Source: JAATFS01 sp037145635 (GTDB lineage: Bacteria; Pseudomonadota; Gammaproteobacteria; Xanthomonadales; Xanthomonadaceae). From it: DNA of 64,000 nucleotides. Where the stretch lies: contig JBBCXB010000003.1 of assembly GCA_037145635.1 (NCBI GenBank), positions 310,001-374,000 of the forward strand. The letters run 5' to 3'. A program made the position numbers and the translations under genes. Below are positions 54,131 through 64,000 of the stretch, in pieces (within the stretch, counting starts at the first letter, position 1; each line of letters begins with the position of its first letter). Below the pieces are notes generated by a model. It made no database searches. It was not told the origin of the DNA and saw only the letters and a list, made by a program, of their open reading frames with translations.

Positions 54131-55447
54131 TCACTCCAGCGCATGGCGCAGCACGAACAGCGCGGCGATCGCCCAGGTGGCGACGTGCACCTCGCGCCTG
54201 CGGCCGCTGCCGAGCTTGAGCACGGCGTAGGTGACGAAGCCGAACGCCAGGCCGGTGGCGATGGAGTAGGTCAGCGGCATCGCCAGCGCGCAGATCGCCG
54301 CCGGCAGCGACTCGGTGAGGTCGTCCCAGCGCACGTGCACGATCTCGCGCAGCATCGCCGCCGCCAGGTAGATCAGGGCCGGCGCGGTGGCATAGGCGGG
54401 CACCATCGCCGCCAGCGGCGAGAACAGCAGCGCCAGCAGGAACAGCGCCGCGACCACCAGCGCGGTCAGGCCGGTGCGTCCGCCCACCTGCACGCCGGCG
54501 GCGCTCTCGACATAGGCGGTGGTGCTGGAGGTGCCCAGCAGCGAGCCGGCCAGGATCGCGCTGCTGTCGGCGAACAGGGCGCGGTCGAACTGGCGCCGCT
54601 GCGCCGGGGTGGTCATCAGCCCGGCACGCTGGGCCACGCCCATCAGCGTGCCGGTGGCGTCGAACATCTCCACCAGCACGAACACCAGCACCACGTGCAG
54701 CACCGCGCCCAGCGCCGAGCCGGCGCCGTGGCCGCGCAGCGCGCCGGCGATGTCCAGCTGCAGGAAGGTCGGCGCCAGGCTCGGCGGCCAGGCCACCAGG
54801 CGCTGGTAGTGCACCAGCCCGAGCGCCCAGGCGGCCAGGGTGACGGCGAGGATGCCGAGCAGGATCGCGCCGCGCACCTTGCGCGCCTCCAGCACCCCGA
54901 TCAGCAGCAGCCCGCCCAGCGCCAGCAGCGGCTCGGGCCGGTGCAGGTCGCCCAAAGTCACCAGCGTCTGCGGCTGCGCCACCACCAGGCCGGCCTTCTG
55001 CAGCCCGATCAGGCCCAGGAACAGGCCGATGCCGGCGGCGGTGCCGCAGCGCAGCGCCGGCGGGATGCCGTCCACCAGCCAGCGCCGCGCGCCGGTCACC
55101 GTGAGCGCCAGGAACAGGCAGCCGGACACGAACACCAGCCCCAGCGCCTGCTGCCAGGTGTAGCCGAGCGTGCCGACCACGGTGAAGGCGAAGAACGCGT
55201 TCAGGCCCATGCCCGGCGCCAGCCCGATTGGGTAGTTGGCGATCATCCCCATCAGCAGCGAGCCCAGCGCCGCGGCCAGGCAGGTGGCGACGAACACCGC
55301 GCCGCGGTCCATGCCGGTGGTGCCGAGGATGTCCGGATTGACGAAGACGATGTAGGCCATCGTCAGGAAGGTGGTGGCCCCGGCCAGCAGCTCGGTGCGC
55401 GGGGTGCTGCCGTGGGCGGCGATCCCGAATCCGTTGCCGGCCCTCAC
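54131..55447 (-). CDS. Purine permease, NCS2 family (AzgA-like)
   Basis: About 438 residues, 12-14 membrane helices. AzgA motifs: HGSTPRTELLAGATTFLTMA, YIVFVNPDILGTTGMDRGAV, GLAPGMGLNAFFAFTVV, EMFDATGTLMGVAQRAG and TSSTTAYVESAAGVQVGGRT. This branch imports adenine, guanine and hypoxanthine by proton symport across the inner membrane. Start uncertain: GTG at 55447 gives the family-normal short N-terminus; a GTG at 55564 adds 39 odd residues; neither has a good Shine-Dalgarno. It sits between the reductase and adenosine deaminase genes. Confidence 0.85.
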   Translation of the reverse strand: MRAGNGFGIAAHGSTPRTELLAGATTFLTMAYIVFVNPDILGTTGMDRGAVFVATCLAAALGSLLMGMIANYPIGLAPGMGLNAFFAFTVVGTLGYTWQQALGLVFVSGCLFLALTVTGARRWLVDGIPPALRCGTAAGIGLFLGLIGLQKAGLVVAQPQTLVTLGDLHRPEPLLALGGLLLIGVLEARKVRGAILLGILAVTLAAWALGLVHYQRLVAWPPSLAPTFLQLDIAGALRGHGAGSALGAVLHVVLVFVLVEMFDATGTLMGVAQRAGLMTTPAQRRQFDRALFADSSAILAGSLLGTSSTTAYVESAAGVQVGGRTGLTALVVAALFLLALLFSPLAAMVPAYATAPALIYLAAAMLREIVHVRWDDLTESLPAAICALAMPLTYSIATGLAFGFVTYAVLKLGSGRRREVHVATWAIAALFVLRHALE

Positions 55448-55706
55448 GGCGCGGCGGCCGCGGCGCGGGCGAGCGGTGCGCGGGCGGGCGTGGCGGGAAG
55501 GCGGAGGCCGGGAAGGGATGCTGCCGTCGAAGTCATGCCAGGTCTCGCAGACGAAGAGTGCCACCGCGCGCCGGGGCGCAGGCTCGAAGTTTCAAAGGAT
55601 CCCCATCCCACCGGCGATCTTGCACCGGCACCGTCCATGGTAAATGTCAGCGCTGCAAAGGAACACCACCGCGGCGGAAACGCTGCGCCGGGTGCGCCGC
55701 GCCGGG

Positions 55707-56660
55707 CTACAGGTCGAGTGTCAGTCGCGGCGTGCGGCTGCGCGAGCAGCACAGCGCGAGCTGCCGGTTGGCGGCGCGCTCGCCGTCGCTGAGCACGCTG
55801 TCGCGGTGGTCCGGCACGCCGTCCACCACGCCGGTCAGGCAGGCCCCGCACATGCCCTGCTCGCAGGACAGCGCCACCTCTACGCCGGCCGCCAGCAGCG
55901 CCTGGGCGATGGTGGTGTCCGCCGCCACCGGCACGACCTGGCCGCTGGAGGCCAGCGCCACCTCGAACGGCGCGTCGCCGTCCTGGCCGAGGTCGAGCGC
56001 GCCGAAGTCCTCGCGGTGGATGCGCGCCAACGCCCAGCCCCCGGCGCGCGCCAATTGCGCGAAGCGGTCCATGAACGCCTGCGGCCCGCACAGGTACAGG
56101 TGCGCCTGCGGGTCGGCGGCGAGCAGCTCGGCCGGCACGTGCGTGCGCGGGCTCTCGCCGTCCTCGCTCAGGTGCAGCTGCAGGCGGCCGTGCGCGAAGC
56201 CGCGCTGCCAGCGCTGCGCGAACGCGACCTCGTCGCGGCGGCGCGCGTAGTAGTGCAGCACGAACGGCGCGCCGTGCGCGTCCAGCGCCTCGGCCATCGA
56301 CAGCAGCGGGGTGATGCCGATGCCCGCGGCCAGCAGCACCGCCGGCGCGTCGGCCTGCAGCGGGAACTGGTTGCGCGGCGCTGAGATCCGCAGCCGGTCG
56401 CCGGCGGCCAGGGCCTGGCACAGGTGGCGCGAGCCGCCGCGCGAGGCGTCGGCCAGCTTGACGCACAGCAGGTAGTGGTCGTCGGCGTGCGGCGGGCTGG
56501 CGATCGAGTACTGGCGCACCAGCCCGCCGGGCAGGTGCACGTCCACGTGCGCGCCGGCCTCGAAGCGGGGCAGCGCGCCGTCCACCGGCTCCAGCCGCAG
56601 CGCGCGCTGGCCGCGGCCCTCCTCGACGATCGCGGCGATCGACACTTCCAGCAGGCTCAT
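55707..56660 (-). CDS. hpxE: Reductase of a Rieske oxygenase (VanB/HpxE-like ferredoxin-NAD(P) reductase)
   Basis: 317 residues in the order FMN/FAD domain, NAD domain, plant-type ferredoxin. GLVRQYSIASPPHADDHY (flavin site), AVLLAAGIGITPLLSMAEAL, LYLCGPQAFMDRF (NAD), and the 2Fe-2S motif CEQGMCGACLTGVVDG with a fourth Cys in LALCCSRS. This is the VanB architecture; HpxE of Klebsiella hypoxanthine use has it too. The only Rieske oxygenase in the window lies 4.3 kb away, and both genes have the same 45-bp site upstream, so they are probable partners. First gene of the operon running toward hpxW. Confidence 0.82.
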   Translation of the reverse strand: MSLLEVSIAAIVEEGRGQRALRLEPVDGALPRFEAGAHVDVHLPGGLVRQYSIASPPHADDHYLLCVKLADASRGGSRHLCQALAAGDRLRISAPRNQFPLQADAPAVLLAAGIGITPLLSMAEALDAHGAPFVLHYYARRRDEVAFAQRWQRGFAHGRLQLHLSEDGESPRTHVPAELLAADPQAHLYLCGPQAFMDRFAQLARAGGWALARIHREDFGALDLGQDGDAPFEVALASSGQVVPVAADTTIAQALLAAGVEVALSCEQGMCGACLTGVVDGVPDHRDSVLSDGERAANRQLALCCSRSRTPRLTLDL

Positions 56661-56778
56661 CGGCCACCGCCCCGGCCACGGCGCGACCGCGTCGGCGAGG
56701 GCCGCGCGGGCGCGCGGGGCGGGGCGGGGAGCGGTCTGGCGTGGCCCATGGGGTCGGTCCGGCGGGGAAGCTGGATCG

Positions 56779-56847
56779 ACTGTAGGCAGGCGTCACGGTG
56801 CGATCAAACACCGTTTTTCCATGAGCCCGATGCAAAAAACGCAATGG
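56779..56847 (-). promoter_or_regulatory. Regulon site B: 45-bp LysR-type operator plus promoter of the reductase operon
   Basis: The 45-bp element (56803-56847) matches sites A and C without gaps: ATCAA, CGTTTTTC arm, and TGCAAAAAACGCAATGG. A minus-strand TACAGT hexamer (56779-56784) lies 18 bp to the left. It starts 4 bp after the amidohydrolase stop and lies 142 bp upstream of the reductase ATG. The last eight bases (CGCAATGG) are also identical to site A. Confidence 0.75.
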
Positions 56848-56851
56848 CGGC

Positions 56852-58270
56852 TCAGTAGTCCAGCGTCCTGGCGAACTCGGCCACCTCGTCGGTGACCCGC
56901 TTCCAGTCCTGCCGCTGCCGTTCCAGGTCGATGGTCAGCACCTTGCCGTCCTGCGCCACGATCCGGCCGTTGACGATGGTGGTGTAGATGTCGTGCGGCT
57001 CGGCCTGGTAGACCAGCGCGGCGTAGACGTCGTACAGCGGCTGCATGTTCAGCGAGTGCGTATCGACCAGCAGGAGGTCGGCCGCCTTGCCCGGTTCCAG
57101 CGAGCCGATGCGCTTGTCCATCTTCAGCGCGCGGGCGCCGCCGATGGTCGCCATCGCCACCAGCTCCGGCGGGGTGTAGGTGGTGGTCTCGGGATGGCGG
57201 ATCGTCGCCACGCGCTTGGCGTAGCCCATGATCGAGACGATATCCATCTGGTTGGAGCTGAGCGGGCCGTCGGTGCCCAGGCCCACGCCGATGCCGGCGC
57301 GCATCATCTCCAGGGCCGGCGCCAGCCCGCCGTGGCCCTTGGTGTTGGCCTTGGGATTGTGGGCGACGCCGACGTCGCGGGCCTTGAGCAGGGCGATGTC
57401 CTTGGCATCGACCTGGATCACGTGCGCGGCCAGCAGGTTGGGCTGCAGCACGTGGTAGGCGTCCAGGTACTCCAGTTCGCTGGCGTACTTGCCCGCCTCG
57501 GGGAAGCGGGTCTTGACCCGCTCCCACTCGTCGGCCGGCTCGGCCAGGTGCATCAGCACCGGCACGCCGTGTTCGTGGGCGGCCTGCTGCACCTTGACCA
57601 GCATCTGCGGCGACACCGAGTACGGCGCATGCGGCGCGAACGCCGGCGTGATCAGCGGGTCGCCCTTGAACTGCTTCACGAAGTCCAGCGCGTAGTCGAA
57701 GCCGCCGTAGGGTTCCGGGGCGTCCACCACGGGGAAGCCGATCACGGTCTCGCCGAGCACGCCGCGCAGGCCGACGTCGCGCACCGCACGCGCCACCTCG
57801 TCCTCGTGGTAGTACATGTCCACCACGGTGGTGACGCCGGACACCGCCAGCTCCATCGCCGCCTGCTTGGAGGCGACGTTGATCAGCCGCCGGCTCAGCA
57901 TCTTGCTTTCCAGCGGGAAGAAGAACTTGCGCAGGCGGTCGTCGGTGCGGTACTCGCCGAGCCCGCGGAACGCCATCATCGCGATGTGGTTGTGGGTGTT
58001 GATCATGCCGGGCATGGCGATGTTGCCGCGCGCGTCCACGGTCTGCGCCACGGTGTAGCCGCGCTCCAGCCCGGCCGGGCCGATGGCGACGATGTCGCCG
58101 CCGTCGATGATGACGGTGCCGTCGTCGTAGACGCGGCGTTCGGCGTCCATCGTCACCACCTTGGCGTGGACGATGGCCAGCGAGGCCGGTGGCGCGGCGG
58201 CGCGGGCGGGAGCGGCGGCCGCCAGGCCGAGCAGGGAGGCCGCGAGCGCGGCGGTCAGCAGGTGGGTCAT
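56852..58270 (-). CDS. Exported amidohydrolase, MTA/SAH-adenosine-guanine deaminase-like
   Basis: 472 residues with signal peptide MTHLLTAALAASLLGLAAAA (cleavage after ARA). Metal-dependent hydrolase barrel of the MtaD/TrzA type: GMINTHNHIAMMAFRGLGEY (HxH), APHAPYSVSPQMLVKVQ, MHLAEPADEWERV, LLAAHVIQVDAKDI and GLGTDGPLSSNQMDIVSI (Asp). Relatives deaminate adenosine derivatives, guanine or triazines; export to the periplasm is unusual. It shares direction with the Rieske and TonB receptor 2 genes, so it probably belongs to the site C transcript and deaminates a purine outside the cytosol. Substrate not determinable. Confidence 0.75.
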   Translation of the reverse strand: MTHLLTAALAASLLGLAAAAPARAAAPPASLAIVHAKVVTMDAERRVYDDGTVIIDGGDIVAIGPAGLERGYTVAQTVDARGNIAMPGMINTHNHIAMMAFRGLGEYRTDDRLRKFFFPLESKMLSRRLINVASKQAAMELAVSGVTTVVDMYYHEDEVARAVRDVGLRGVLGETVIGFPVVDAPEPYGGFDYALDFVKQFKGDPLITPAFAPHAPYSVSPQMLVKVQQAAHEHGVPVLMHLAEPADEWERVKTRFPEAGKYASELEYLDAYHVLQPNLLAAHVIQVDAKDIALLKARDVGVAHNPKANTKGHGGLAPALEMMRAGIGVGLGTDGPLSSNQMDIVSIMGYAKRVATIRHPETTTYTPPELVAMATIGGARALKMDKRIGSLEPGKAADLLLVDTHSLNMQPLYDVYAALVYQAEPHDIYTTIVNGRIVAQDGKVLTIDLERQRQDWKRVTDEVAEFARTLDY

Positions 58271-58357
58271 GGGAAGGCCTTGGAATCGGGGGGCGGCCGG
58301 GCCGCCGCGCGGGCGACGGCCTGGCGCGGCGGTCGGGCGTTGCCTGGCGGCACCGGG

Positions 58358-60598
<2,241 letters not shown>

Positions 60599-60995
60599 CA
60601 AGTTGGTTTCCGGTTGTCGATCTAAGCGATCACGAGTCATCCCCTCCCGCCGTTGCGACGCTTCATCCCGAAGCCGATCGGACGCCGGCGCGGCCGTCCC
60701 CCGGCCCCGCCGCTGCATTCCCCTGGACGCCTGCCGTGGCGCTTGCCCACTCCGGACGCACGCCACGCCGCACCGCCGCGGCGGTGCCCGGCGTTCCCGC
60801 CTTTCGCAAGCGCGGCACGATACCAGACCCGGACCGTGGCTGGACCCGCCGCGGCGGCGAGCGGCCGCTCGACCGAAGCCCGCTCAACCGGGTTGGCGAG
60901 GCCCCGGGCGAGACGTCTCCGCCTCGCGCTGCGGGCGCCGGCAAGCCCTGCGGCCGCTGGCGGCGGCGGGCCGGTACGGCGGCCGGCCCCGCGCC
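60599..60995. other. Gene-free interval between Rieske and TonB receptor 2 genes
   Basis: 397 bp of very GC-rich sequence with no gene on either strand and no copy of the 45-bp site. It could hold a secondary promoter, or the leader of the receptor within one long transcript from site C. Confidence 0.45.
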
Positions 60996-62051
60996 TCAGC
61001 GCAGGAAGAAATCGCTGTAGCCCTGGGCGCGCAGGGCGCGGCGATAGGCGATGGAGCTGCGGTCGGCCGGGATGTGGATCTCCAGCAGCGGGTCCAGCGG
61101 CAGGTACTCCGGCTTCTGCGCTTCCACCATCGCGCGGTCCTCCTCGAACACGCGCAGGTTGAACGCGTGCACGTCGGCCACCGGCAGGTCGGTGTCGAAG
61201 TTGCGCGCGATCGGCACGAACAGCCGGGTACGGTGCGCCGACACCGGGCTGGCCACGTTCATGATCACCAGCCGTTCGCCCTCGGTGGGGAAATGGATGG
61301 TGAGCGTGGCGGTGAACGGCAGGTGCACCTCGAAGTGCCGCAGCCACAGGAAGCCGGGCGGGATCGGGCCCTTGCCGTCCACGCCGATGGGATAGTTGCC
61401 GACCGTGCTCAGGTAGTCGGCGTTGAAGCCCACCGGGGTCTCGCTGACGCGGTACGCCGGCACCTCCATGTTGTCCGGGCGCGCGAACGTGGCGGTGTGC
61501 ACCCAGGCGAAGTGCGACACGTCGATGAAGCCCTCCAGCTGGCGTCCGGCACTGCCGGCAATGTCGAAGCCGGGGCAGACGATCTGCTGGAAGCCGGGCT
61601 CGTCCCAGTGCGGCATCACCGGGATCTGGGCCTCGTCCTCGGACTGGATCGACGGCCTGGCCAGGCACACCCAGATCAGCCCGTAGCGCTCGACCGCGGC
61701 GTAGGCGGTCAGGCGCATGCGCGCCGGGATGGCCTGGCCGGGGCTGGCCGGGATGCGGTTGCAGCGCCCGCCGGCGCCGAAGCGCAGGCCGTGGTAAGGG
61801 CACACCACGCCCTCGCCGTCGTGGCTGCCCATGCTCAGCGGCACGCCGCGGTGCGGGCAGACATCGCGCGCGACGACCAGTTCGGTGCCTACGCGGTACA
61901 GCACCAGGGGCTCGTCGAGCAGGGTGGCCTTGAACGGGGCCTGGCCGACCTCGCTGCTGAGCGCGACCGCGTACCAGTGCTGGGCCAGGCGCTGCCAGTC
62001 GGCCTCGGCGAAGGTGCAGGCATGCGGAAGGGGGGGTACGGCGACATCCAT
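60996..62051 (-). CDS. hpxD: Rieske non-haem iron oxygenase, HpxD-like
   Basis: 351 residues. Rieske motifs CPHRGVPL (Cys65, His67) and CPYHGLRF (Cys84, His87); mononuclear iron site in EGFIDVSHFAWVH (Asp177, His180, His185). The C-terminal domain is of the vanillate demethylase (VanA) type. Relatives act on vanillate, methylxanthines (NdmA/B) or, in Klebsiella HpxDE, oxidise hypoxanthine to xanthine. Position in a purine regulon with an HpxE-like reductase and LysR gene favours the last, but N-demethylation of methylated purines cannot be excluded. It needs electrons from the reductase at 55707-56660. Site C lies about 96 bp upstream. Confidence 0.8.
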   Translation of the reverse strand: MDVAVPPLPHACTFAEADWQRLAQHWYAVALSSEVGQAPFKATLLDEPLVLYRVGTELVVARDVCPHRGVPLSMGSHDGEGVVCPYHGLRFGAGGRCNRIPASPGQAIPARMRLTAYAAVERYGLIWVCLARPSIQSEDEAQIPVMPHWDEPGFQQIVCPGFDIAGSAGRQLEGFIDVSHFAWVHTATFARPDNMEVPAYRVSETPVGFNADYLSTVGNYPIGVDGKGPIPPGFLWLRHFEVHLPFTATLTIHFPTEGERLVIMNVASPVSAHRTRLFVPIARNFDTDLPVADVHAFNLRVFEEDRAMVEAQKPEYLPLDPLLEIHIPADRSSIAYRRALRAQGYSDFFLR

Positions 62052-62123
62052 GGATTCCAGATCTCTCGCGGCGGAAGGGTTCCGTCCGGCAGGGCCGGCG
62101 GCTACGTGATCGCGGACGAATTG

Positions 62124-62192
62124 ACTCTAGGAACCGATGGGTGTGTGATCAACAATCGTTTTTCAGCGTTCCCATTGCAAAAAACGCAACAC
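62124..62192. promoter_or_regulatory. Regulon site C: 45-bp LysR-type operator between the Rieske and lysR genes
   Basis: The 45-bp element (62148-62192) aligns with sites A and B: ATCAA, CGTTTTTC arm, TTGCAAAAAACGCAA. A minus-strand TAGAGT hexamer (62124-62129) is 18 bp to the left. Its left edge is 96 bp from the Rieske ATG and its right edge 17 bp from the LysR ATG, so LysR binding would also control its own gene. Confidence 0.78.
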
Positions 62193-62209
62193 GACCCCCG
62201 GCGCCGCTC

Positions 62210-63133
62210 ATGCTCACGTTCTCCCGCTTCACCCGCTATTTCATCGAGGTCGCGCGCTGCGGCAGCATCCGCAAGGCCTCCGAGGTGCTGCACGTGTCGG
62301 CCTCGGCGATCGACCGGCAGATCCTCAAGGCCGAGGAGGAGCTCGGCGCGCAGCTGTTCGAGCGGCTGCCCGGGCGGCTGCGGCTGACCGCCGCCGGCGA
62401 GTTGCTGCTGGTGGACGTGCGCCAGTGGGAGAAGGCCTATGCGCGCACGCTGGAGCGCTTCGACGATCTCAAGGGGCTGCGCCGCGGCCATGTCGAGATC
62501 GCGATGATCGACGCGCTTAGCGAGGGCCTGGTGCCGGAGGCGGTGGCCGGGCTGATCCAGCAGTACCCCGGCGTCACCTTCAACCTGTCCACCGCCGACA
62601 ACCAGGGCGTGGTTGACCGGGTCGCCGCCTCCGACGTGGACTTCGGCCTGCTGCTGGACCCGGTCAGCAGCGCGGCACTGGAAGTACGGGCCTTCGCCGA
62701 CATCCCGCTGGGCATCGCGATGCCGCCGGGGCACCCGCTGGCGGACCGGCCCGCGCTGCAGTTGAACGAGACCCTGGAGTACGGCCTGCTGCTGCCGTCG
62801 GCGCCGCTGATCGTCAGCGAGCACGCCAAGGTGCTGTACCAGCGCCAGCACATCGACGTGAAGCGGCACACGCACTGCAACGACGTGCGCACGCTGCGCG
62901 CGCTGGTGCGCAACGGCGTGGGCGTGGCGCTGATGTCGTGGCTGGACGCCGCGCCGGACGTGGCCGCCGGGCGGCTGGCGTTCGTGCCGTTCCGCCAGCA
63001 CCTGACCAAGCCGATGACGCTGGCGCTGTGCGTGGCCCCGCAGCGGCAGCTGTCGCGCTCGGCGCAGATGGCGATCCAGGCGCTCGCCACGCGGATCGAG
63101 GCGATGGCGGCCGGCGCGGCCGCGGAGGCGTGA
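62210..63133 (+). CDS. LysR-family regulator, HpxR-like, candidate master regulator of the purine genes
   Basis: 307 residues. N-terminal winged HTH: FTRYFIEVARCGSIRKASEV, HVSASAIDRQILKAEEELGA, QLFERLPGRLRLTAAGELLL. The effector domain (about 90-300) begins GHVEIAMIDALSEGLVPEAV. It is divergent from the Rieske gene with the shared 45-bp site in between, the standard LysR arrangement; Klebsiella HpxR is the analogous regulator of hpxDE. The ligand is likely a purine or urate-pathway intermediate (inferred). An in-frame ATG at 62141 is rejected because translation would run through the operator. Confidence 0.85.
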   Translation: MLTFSRFTRYFIEVARCGSIRKASEVLHVSASAIDRQILKAEEELGAQLFERLPGRLRLTAAGELLLVDVRQWEKAYARTLERFDDLKGLRRGHVEIAMIDALSEGLVPEAVAGLIQQYPGVTFNLSTADNQGVVDRVAASDVDFGLLLDPVSSAALEVRAFADIPLGIAMPPGHPLADRPALQLNETLEYGLLLPSAPLIVSEHAKVLYQRQHIDVKRHTHCNDVRTLRALVRNGVGVALMSWLDAAPDVAAGRLAFVPFRQHLTKPMTLALCVAPQRQLSRSAQMAIQALATRIEAMAAGAAAEA

Positions 63134-63159
63134 CCCGGCCGGCGTGACCGGGGCGCGCG

Positions 63160-63179
63160 GCGGCCGCGGCGGCGGCCGC
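63160..63179 (+). terminator. Short GC hairpin after lysR
   Basis: GCGGCCGC occurs twice (63160-63167 and 63172-63179) with a 4-nt loop between; being palindromic, the copies pair. It lies 26 bp after the lysR stop and before tatD. No U-tract. Confidence 0.35.
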
Positions 63180-63217
63180 TACAATGGCCGGCTCCCGCTT
63201 TCCGGATGGCTCGTGGC

Positions 63218-64000
63218 ATGCAGTTGATCGATATCGGCGCCAATCTCACCCACGATTCCTTCGACCGCGATCGCGACGCGGTGCTGCAGCGCGCGCAGGC
63301 GGCCGGGGCGGTGCAGATGGTCGTCACCGGCGCCAGCCGCGAGCATTCGCCGCTGGCGCTGCGGCTGGCGCAGGCGCATCCCGGCACGCTGTTCGCCACC
63401 GCCGGCGTGCACCCGCACCATGCCCTGGAATACACCGACGAGTGCGACGCGGAGATGCGTGCGCTGCATGCGCACCCGGAGGTGGTCGCGGTGGGCGAGT
63501 GCGGGCTGGACTACTTCCGCGACTTCGCGCCGCGGCCGGCGCAGCGCAAGGCGTTCGCGCGGCAGCTGCAGCTGGCCGGCGACCTGGCCGCCGCCGGCAC
63601 CCGCAAGCCGCTGTTCCTGCACCAGCGCGATGCGCATGCCGACTTCCTCGACGTGATGAAGGACTTCGATGGCCGCCACGGGCCGGCAGTGGTGCACTGC
63701 TTCACCGGCACCCGCGAGGAGCTGTTCGACTACCTGGATCGCGACTGGTACATCGGCATCACCGGCTGGCTGTGCGACGAGCGCCGCGGCGCGCACCTGC
63801 GCGAGCTGGTGCGGCATATCCCGGCCGAGCGGCTGATGATCGAGACCGATGCGCCCTACCTGCTGCCGCGCACGCTCAGGCCGATGCCCAAGGACCGCCG
63901 CAACGAGCCGGCGTTCCTGGCCCATATCGCCGAGGAGGTGGCACGCGACCGTGGCGAGGCCGTCGCCGCGGTCGCCGCGCGCACCACGGCCAACGCGCGG
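63218..64000 (+). CDS. tatD: TatD-family metal-dependent DNase, 3' end cut by the window edge
   Basis: 261 residues visible. The N-terminus MQLIDIGANLTHDSFD has Asn where many members have His in the first metal motif, as in TatD proper; AGVHPHHALEY, AVGECGLDYFRDF (metal Glu), LFLHQRDAHADFLDV, VVHCFTGTREEL and the C-terminal MIETDAPYLLPRTL (metal Asp) follow. TatD is a cytosolic 3'-5' exonuclease involved in DNA repair and fragmentation, despite its name. Only the last few residues are missing. It is read in the same direction as lysR but probably independent. Confidence 0.9.
   Translation, partial: MQLIDIGANLTHDSFDRDRDAVLQRAQAAGAVQMVVTGASREHSPLALRLAQAHPGTLFATAGVHPHHALEYTDECDAEMRALHAHPEVVAVGECGLDYFRDFAPRPAQRKAFARQLQLAGDLAAAGTRKPLFLHQRDAHADFLDVMKDFDGRHGPAVVHCFTGTREELFDYLDRDWYIGITGWLCDERRGAHLRELVRHIPAERLMIETDAPYLLPRTLRPMPKDRRNEPAFLAHIAEEVARDRGEAVAAVAARTTANAR

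Noticed and set aside
56852..58270. Cytosolic guanine deaminase
   Set aside because: The N-terminus is a clear Sec signal and the motifs fit the MtaD/TrzA-like branch; guanine is only one possible substrate.
62141..62209. Upstream ATG at 62141 as the LysR start
   Set aside because: It would place the 45-bp operator inside the coding sequence and adds 23 residues before the conserved HTH; the ATG at 62210 is normal for the family.

Overview
The window is very GC-rich (well over 65% by eye), densely packed and coding almost throughout. Its gene content points to a gammaproteobacterium of the Xanthomonadaceae (Xanthomonas, Lysobacter, Luteimonas or Pseudoxanthomonas type): a two-cysteine OhrR with Cys22 and Cys127, an HpyO-type urate hydroxylase, large TonB-dependent receptors, and a possible Xanthomonas-type T4SS effector/immunity pair. 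I see no rRNA, tRNA, CRISPR array or complete insertion sequence. The genus cannot be fixed from this sequence alone.

Left part (1-27.6 kb), mostly housekeeping and stress functions: a truncated isovaleryl-CoA dehydrogenase gene divergent from a TetR regulator; a four-gene inner-membrane iron operon behind a Fur-box-like site; a membrane cytochrome c; an exported nuclease; a divergent MerC / zinc-type CobW GTPase pair around a Zur-box-like palindrome; a DMT transporter; an alpha/beta hydrolase, an LprI-like protein and ZapE; the ohrR-ohr peroxide module; a mini-MerR; a quinone-reductase-like gene and a VOC/aldo-keto reductase pair; an exported methyltransferase; RluE; HrpB; a poly-HAMP chemoreceptor; and YehS.

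Purine block 1 (27.7-35.4 kb, minus strand): allantoate amidohydrolase (hpxK), ureidoglycine-glyoxylate aminotransferase (pucG), allantoinase (puuE), HpxZ/AtzH-like protein, OHCU decarboxylase (uraD), urate hydroxylase (hpyO) and HIU hydrolase (uraH). Upstream lies an exported 'purine nucleoside permease' family gene.

An accessory stretch (35.5-43.9 kb) separates the two purine blocks. It holds a CsgG/DUF4810/GNA1162 lipoprotein trio, a DUF1264 lipoprotein, a lower-GC lipoprotein plus candidate effector pair, decayed LysR, epoxide hydrolase and PhoU-like remnants, a divergent SDR/AraC pair and a SnoaL-like protein.

Purine block 2 (44.1-63.1 kb, minus strand apart from the LysR gene): Rieske oxygenase (HpxD-like), a TonB receptor, an exported amidohydrolase/deaminase, a VanB/HpxE-like reductase, an AzgA-like purine permease, a lipoprotein adenosine deaminase, an exported nucleoside hydrolase, a second TonB receptor, a cytosolic nucleoside hydrolase, an AtzE/HpxY amidase and an HpxW-type oxamate amidohydrolase. 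A divergent LysR gene (HpxR-like) and a tatD gene close the window.

The main observation is a 45-bp site that occurs three times without gaps and in one orientation: upstream of hpxK, upstream of the reductase gene, and between the Rieske gene and lysR. A -10-like hexamer lies 18-19 bp from each copy. This links the scattered purine genes into one probable LysR regulon. The inferred route is: nucleosides cross the outer membrane through TonB receptors; they are cleaved and deaminated in the periplasm; bases enter through the NCS2 permease; hypoxanthine is oxidised by the Rieske pair; urate is hydroxylated by HpyO; and the ring is opened down to oxalurate, oxamate, oxalate and ammonia. No xanthine dehydrogenase is present in the window.
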